From: GCA-1730015 sp964393885
GTDB lineage: Bacteria; Pseudomonadota; Gammaproteobacteria; Granulosicoccales; Granulosicoccaceae
DNA: 64,000 nucleotides
Assembly (NCBI GenBank): GCA_964393885.1
Contig: CAYMVV010000001.1
Span: 1 to 64,000 of the forward strand
Direction: 5' to 3'
In this document: in pieces, positions 63,184 to 64,000 of the stretch
Numbering within the stretch: the stretch's first letter is position 1
Layout of the letters: every line of letters begins with the position of its first letter
Notes under the pieces: generated by a model
The model's database searches: none
Told to the model about the DNA's origin: nothing
Seen by the model: only the letters and a program-made list of their open reading frames with translations
Translations under genes and position numbers: made by a program

Positions 63184-63935
63184 AAACAGCAAGACTCCAT
63201 GTCGATAAACAATTGTCTATTGACAGTGAAATCATTCTGGAAAAGGAAGCGTACAAATATATTGTACGTGTGTTGCGACGCGGTGAAGGCGATCAATTGG
63301 ACCTCTTTAACGGAGACGGCTTTAACTATCATTCAATTCTTGGAATATCCGAATCATCCATTGCCACAGCAACGATACAATCAAGGACACTTAACGCCAC
63401 TGAGTCTCCGTTGAATATTAATCTGGTGCAGTCATTGGCGAAAGGAACCAAACTCGATTTAATCATTCAAAAAGCAACAGAGCTGGGCGTTACTCGAATC
63501 ACACCAGTCACCAGTGAGCGCTCGATTTTACAGATACACAAAAACCGGCTTGAGCGCAAACTCAGCCACTGGCGGGGCGTTGCAGTAAGTGCCGCAACTC
63601 AATGCCAGCGCAGTGTTGTACCAATTGTTGAATCCCCGGTGCTATTGATCGACTGGTTTGAAAACCAGCTGGACAACCGAGTTCACAACAGCGCCGAGCC
63701 TGCGAGCTGCTTGTTACTGCACCCGGCTGCGAATAAAACACTGAAGGAAGTTAATCTCCCCACTGCCCATTGCTCGGTATTGGTTGGCCCGGAAGGCGGA
63801 TTTACCGATGACGAGGTTAACTATGCTGAGACACGCGGTGCAAAAACCTTTCAGTGCGGGCCACGTATACTACGTACCGAGACCGCCGGATTTACAGCGA
63901 TAGCTGTATTGCAATCCTTGCATGGGGATTTTTAA
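63180..63935 (+). CDS. rsmE: 16S rRNA (uracil1498-N3)-methyltransferase
   Basis: 251 residues. Methylates U1498 of 16S rRNA. The SPOUT knot region has LVQSLAKGTKLDLIIQKATELGV, RGVAVSAATQCQRS and the SAM loop LVGPEGGFTDDEV. The ATG overlaps the dnaG stop (ATGA), suggesting joint translation. No partner follows in the last 65 bp. Confidence 0.95.
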   Translation: MKTARLHVDKQLSIDSEIILEKEAYKYIVRVLRRGEGDQLDLFNGDGFNYHSILGISESSIATATIQSRTLNATESPLNINLVQSLAKGTKLDLIIQKATELGVTRITPVTSERSILQIHKNRLERKLSHWRGVAVSAATQCQRSVVPIVESPVLLIDWFENQLDNRVHNSAEPASCLLLHPAANKTLKEVNLPTAHCSVLVGPEGGFTDDEVNYAETRGAKTFQCGPRILRTETAGFTAIAVLQSLHGDF

Positions 63936-64000
63936 CAGCCTGTGTAGCTCACAAACAACAGTTTGGGCGCGAAATGTGCTCACAGCACTACAGTTACGCT

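Noticed and set aside
1..64000. tRNA genes, rRNA, CRISPR arrays, insertion sequences, prophage
   Set aside because: No tRNA-like T-loop context, no regular spaced repeats, and no transposase or integrase was seen on either strand; short tandem repeats found are two or three units only.

Overview
This 64 kb window is a gene-dense stretch of core chromosome from a gammaproteobacterium. The evidence is the run of housekeeping loci whose order matches the Pseudomonas/Chromatiales type of layout: prkA-yeaH-spoVR next to cca; mutM-fdx-coaD-rsmD-ftsY-ftsE-ftsX-rpoH; coxB-coxA-ctaG-coxC-(DUF2909)-SURF1-SCO-like-cyoE; plsY-tsaD-rpsU-yqeY; and ponA(mrcA)-pilMNOPQ-aroK-aroB-damX-gltB. Several other genes (an epimerase, a DUF3179 protein, a Gld-like ABC exporter) are of a kind common in marine gammaproteobacteria. 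A lineage near Granulosicoccus/Arenicella is my guess, not something the sequence proves. I saw no insertion sequence, phage, CRISPR array, rRNA or tRNA.

Layout. 0-8 kb: an NDUFA9-like epimerase, then the leftward prkA-yeaH-spoVR stress operon and a lipoprotein metallopeptidase whose start codon overlaps that of the divergent cca. 9-15 kb: HNH endonuclease, DUF3179 protein, VanZ-like protein, small membrane and exported proteins, midA-like methyltransferase, folB, an iron-sulphur protein. 15-20 kb: rpmB-rpmG with a clear sigma-70 promoter, then a four-gene Gld-like ABC operon. 20-26.5 kb: mutM, fdx, coaD, rsmD, ftsY, ftsE, ftsX, rpoH. 26.6-36 kb: an exported unknown and the aa3-type cytochrome c oxidase cluster with its assembly factors, including a 38-residue assembly protein. 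36-44 kb: bioC-like gene, plsY, tsaD, rpsU, yqeY, gltD, hemE and an RmlD-like reductase. 44-64 kb: PBP1A, pilMNOPQ, aroKB, damX, gltB, dnaG, rsmE.

The main discovery candidate is the ftsEX locus. The ftsE product aligns without gaps to FtsE over its key blocks, and the reading frame is intact. Yet every catalytic ABC motif is replaced: Walker A, Q-loop, LSGGE signature, catalytic glutamate, D-loop and H-switch. It sits in its normal place between ftsY and ftsX and overlaps ftsX by 4 bp, so it looks like a maintained pseudo-ATPase partner of FtsX rather than a decayed gene.

Other points worth attention: a perfect CIRCE (HrcA operator) in the leader of rpoH. A gene order in which gltD-hemE lies on the far side of ponA-pil-aro-damX-gltB and the whole block sits between yqeY and dnaG, as expected if a circular intermediate had integrated in permuted form. 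A set of short tandem duplications placed exactly on gene starts or ends (folB, mutM, the RmlD-like gene, fdx, ftsY, prkA leader), of which the mutM one makes an in-frame decoy start. And a cytochrome oxidase cluster with heme O synthase but no heme A synthase.
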